From positions 1 through 24,627 of the forward strand of contig UQKE01000033.1 of assembly GCA_900541555.1 (NCBI GenBank): a stretch of DNA of 24,627 bases, written 5' to 3'. A program made the position numbers and the translations under genes. This DNA is from an uncultured Porphyromonadaceae bacterium (GTDB taxonomy: Bacteria > Bacteroidota > Bacteroidia > Bacteroidales > Muribaculaceae). Shown here in pieces: positions 24,457 to 24,627 of this stretch. Numbering within the stretch: position 1 is the first letter of the stretch; each line of letters starts with the position of its first letter. The notes under the pieces are model-generated. The model saw nothing but the letters and a program-made list of their open reading frames with translations. It searched no databases and was not told the DNA's origin.

Positions 24457-24627
24457 CTAAAAAATATTTTTTATATACCTTTTGATTTCATCTATTATTT
24501 TTTTGCGTTTATCAGTGTCATTTTCTCCGTGTACCTTTTTTAAATTCACATACCAATAACAGTATTTAGATGGTTCTCCCATCACCGTAAAACTATCATG
24601 TGCTAATTCTGAAAATTTTTGAATTGA
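24457..24627 (-). CDS. C-terminal part of an unknown protein (runs off the right edge)
   Basis: The minus strand is open from the right edge to a TAG at 24459-24457, giving 56 residues. The sequence includes FSELAHDSFTVMGEPSKYCYWYVNLK and a basic end (DTDKRKKIIDEIKRYIKNIF). Codon use is AT-rich and coding-like (Lys/Ile/Asn-rich with clear residue patterning). No family is recognised from the fragment. It probably belongs to the element whose end lies near 24253-24350. Confidence 0.5.
   Translation of the reverse strand, partial: SIQKFSELAHDSFTVMGEPSKYCYWYVNLKKVHGENDTDKRKKIIDEIKRYIKNIF

Overview
The window is a mosaic from a Bacteroidota genome, almost certainly order Bacteroidales. Evidence: many TAnnTTTG -7 boxes with TTTG-like -33 boxes about 20 nt upstream, no Shine-Dalgarno dependence, and Bacteroidales-type core proteins (long LptF-like permease, two-domain RibBA, parvulin with two rotamase domains, POTRA-less Omp85 barrel). 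Family or genus cannot be fixed by eye.

Three compositional zones are visible. (1) Positions 1 to about 5.4 kb are AT-rich and form the integrase end of an integrated element that continues off the left edge. It holds the start of a short tyrosine recombinase (1-160), two small coupled genes (254-881), a WYL_2/DUF2693-like SH3-fold protein (1084-1419), two genes of unknown function (1575-2681), a RecA-like AAA ATPase with a C-terminal HTH (2863-3888), and a full tyrosine integrase (3949-5292) whose promoter region carries four GGGTACAA motifs. (2) From about 5.48 to 21.9 kb is chromosomal core of higher GC. On the minus strand lies mgtC-like, Kef-like antiporter, guaA, an apparent operon, preceded by a membrane/cytidylate-kinase-like fusion. 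After a divergent intergenic region with three palindromic repeats, the plus strand carries a coiled-coil membrane-anchored protein, guaB, a double-parvulin chaperone, plsC with an Omp85-type barrel, and an LptF/LptG-like permease with ribBA. Themes are guanine nucleotide synthesis (guaA, guaB), riboflavin (ribBA), cation and pH homeostasis (Kef, MgtC-like) and envelope building (parvulin, PlsC, Omp85, LptF/G). (3) From 21.9 kb to the end is an accessory region: a very AT-rich DUF2971-like gene directly behind a decayed AlbA/Schlafen-type ATPase gene, then a tRNA-3'-end-like fragment with a terminator and paired CTCCACC motifs that look like the attachment end of a second element, and the C-terminal part of an unknown gene at the right edge.

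The most interesting points are: the AlbA-type gene, whose winged-helix domain is intact but in the -1 frame with no ATG, downstream of a repetitive linker holding a correctly phased C CCA AAA slippery heptamer; the triple intergenic hairpin cassette in which the middle copy has a wholly different but still self-complementary stem; the integrase promoter built on GGGTACAA repeats; and the duplicated promoter module driving two small-protein operons in the left element. No complete tRNA or rRNA gene, no IS element and no CRISPR array was found.
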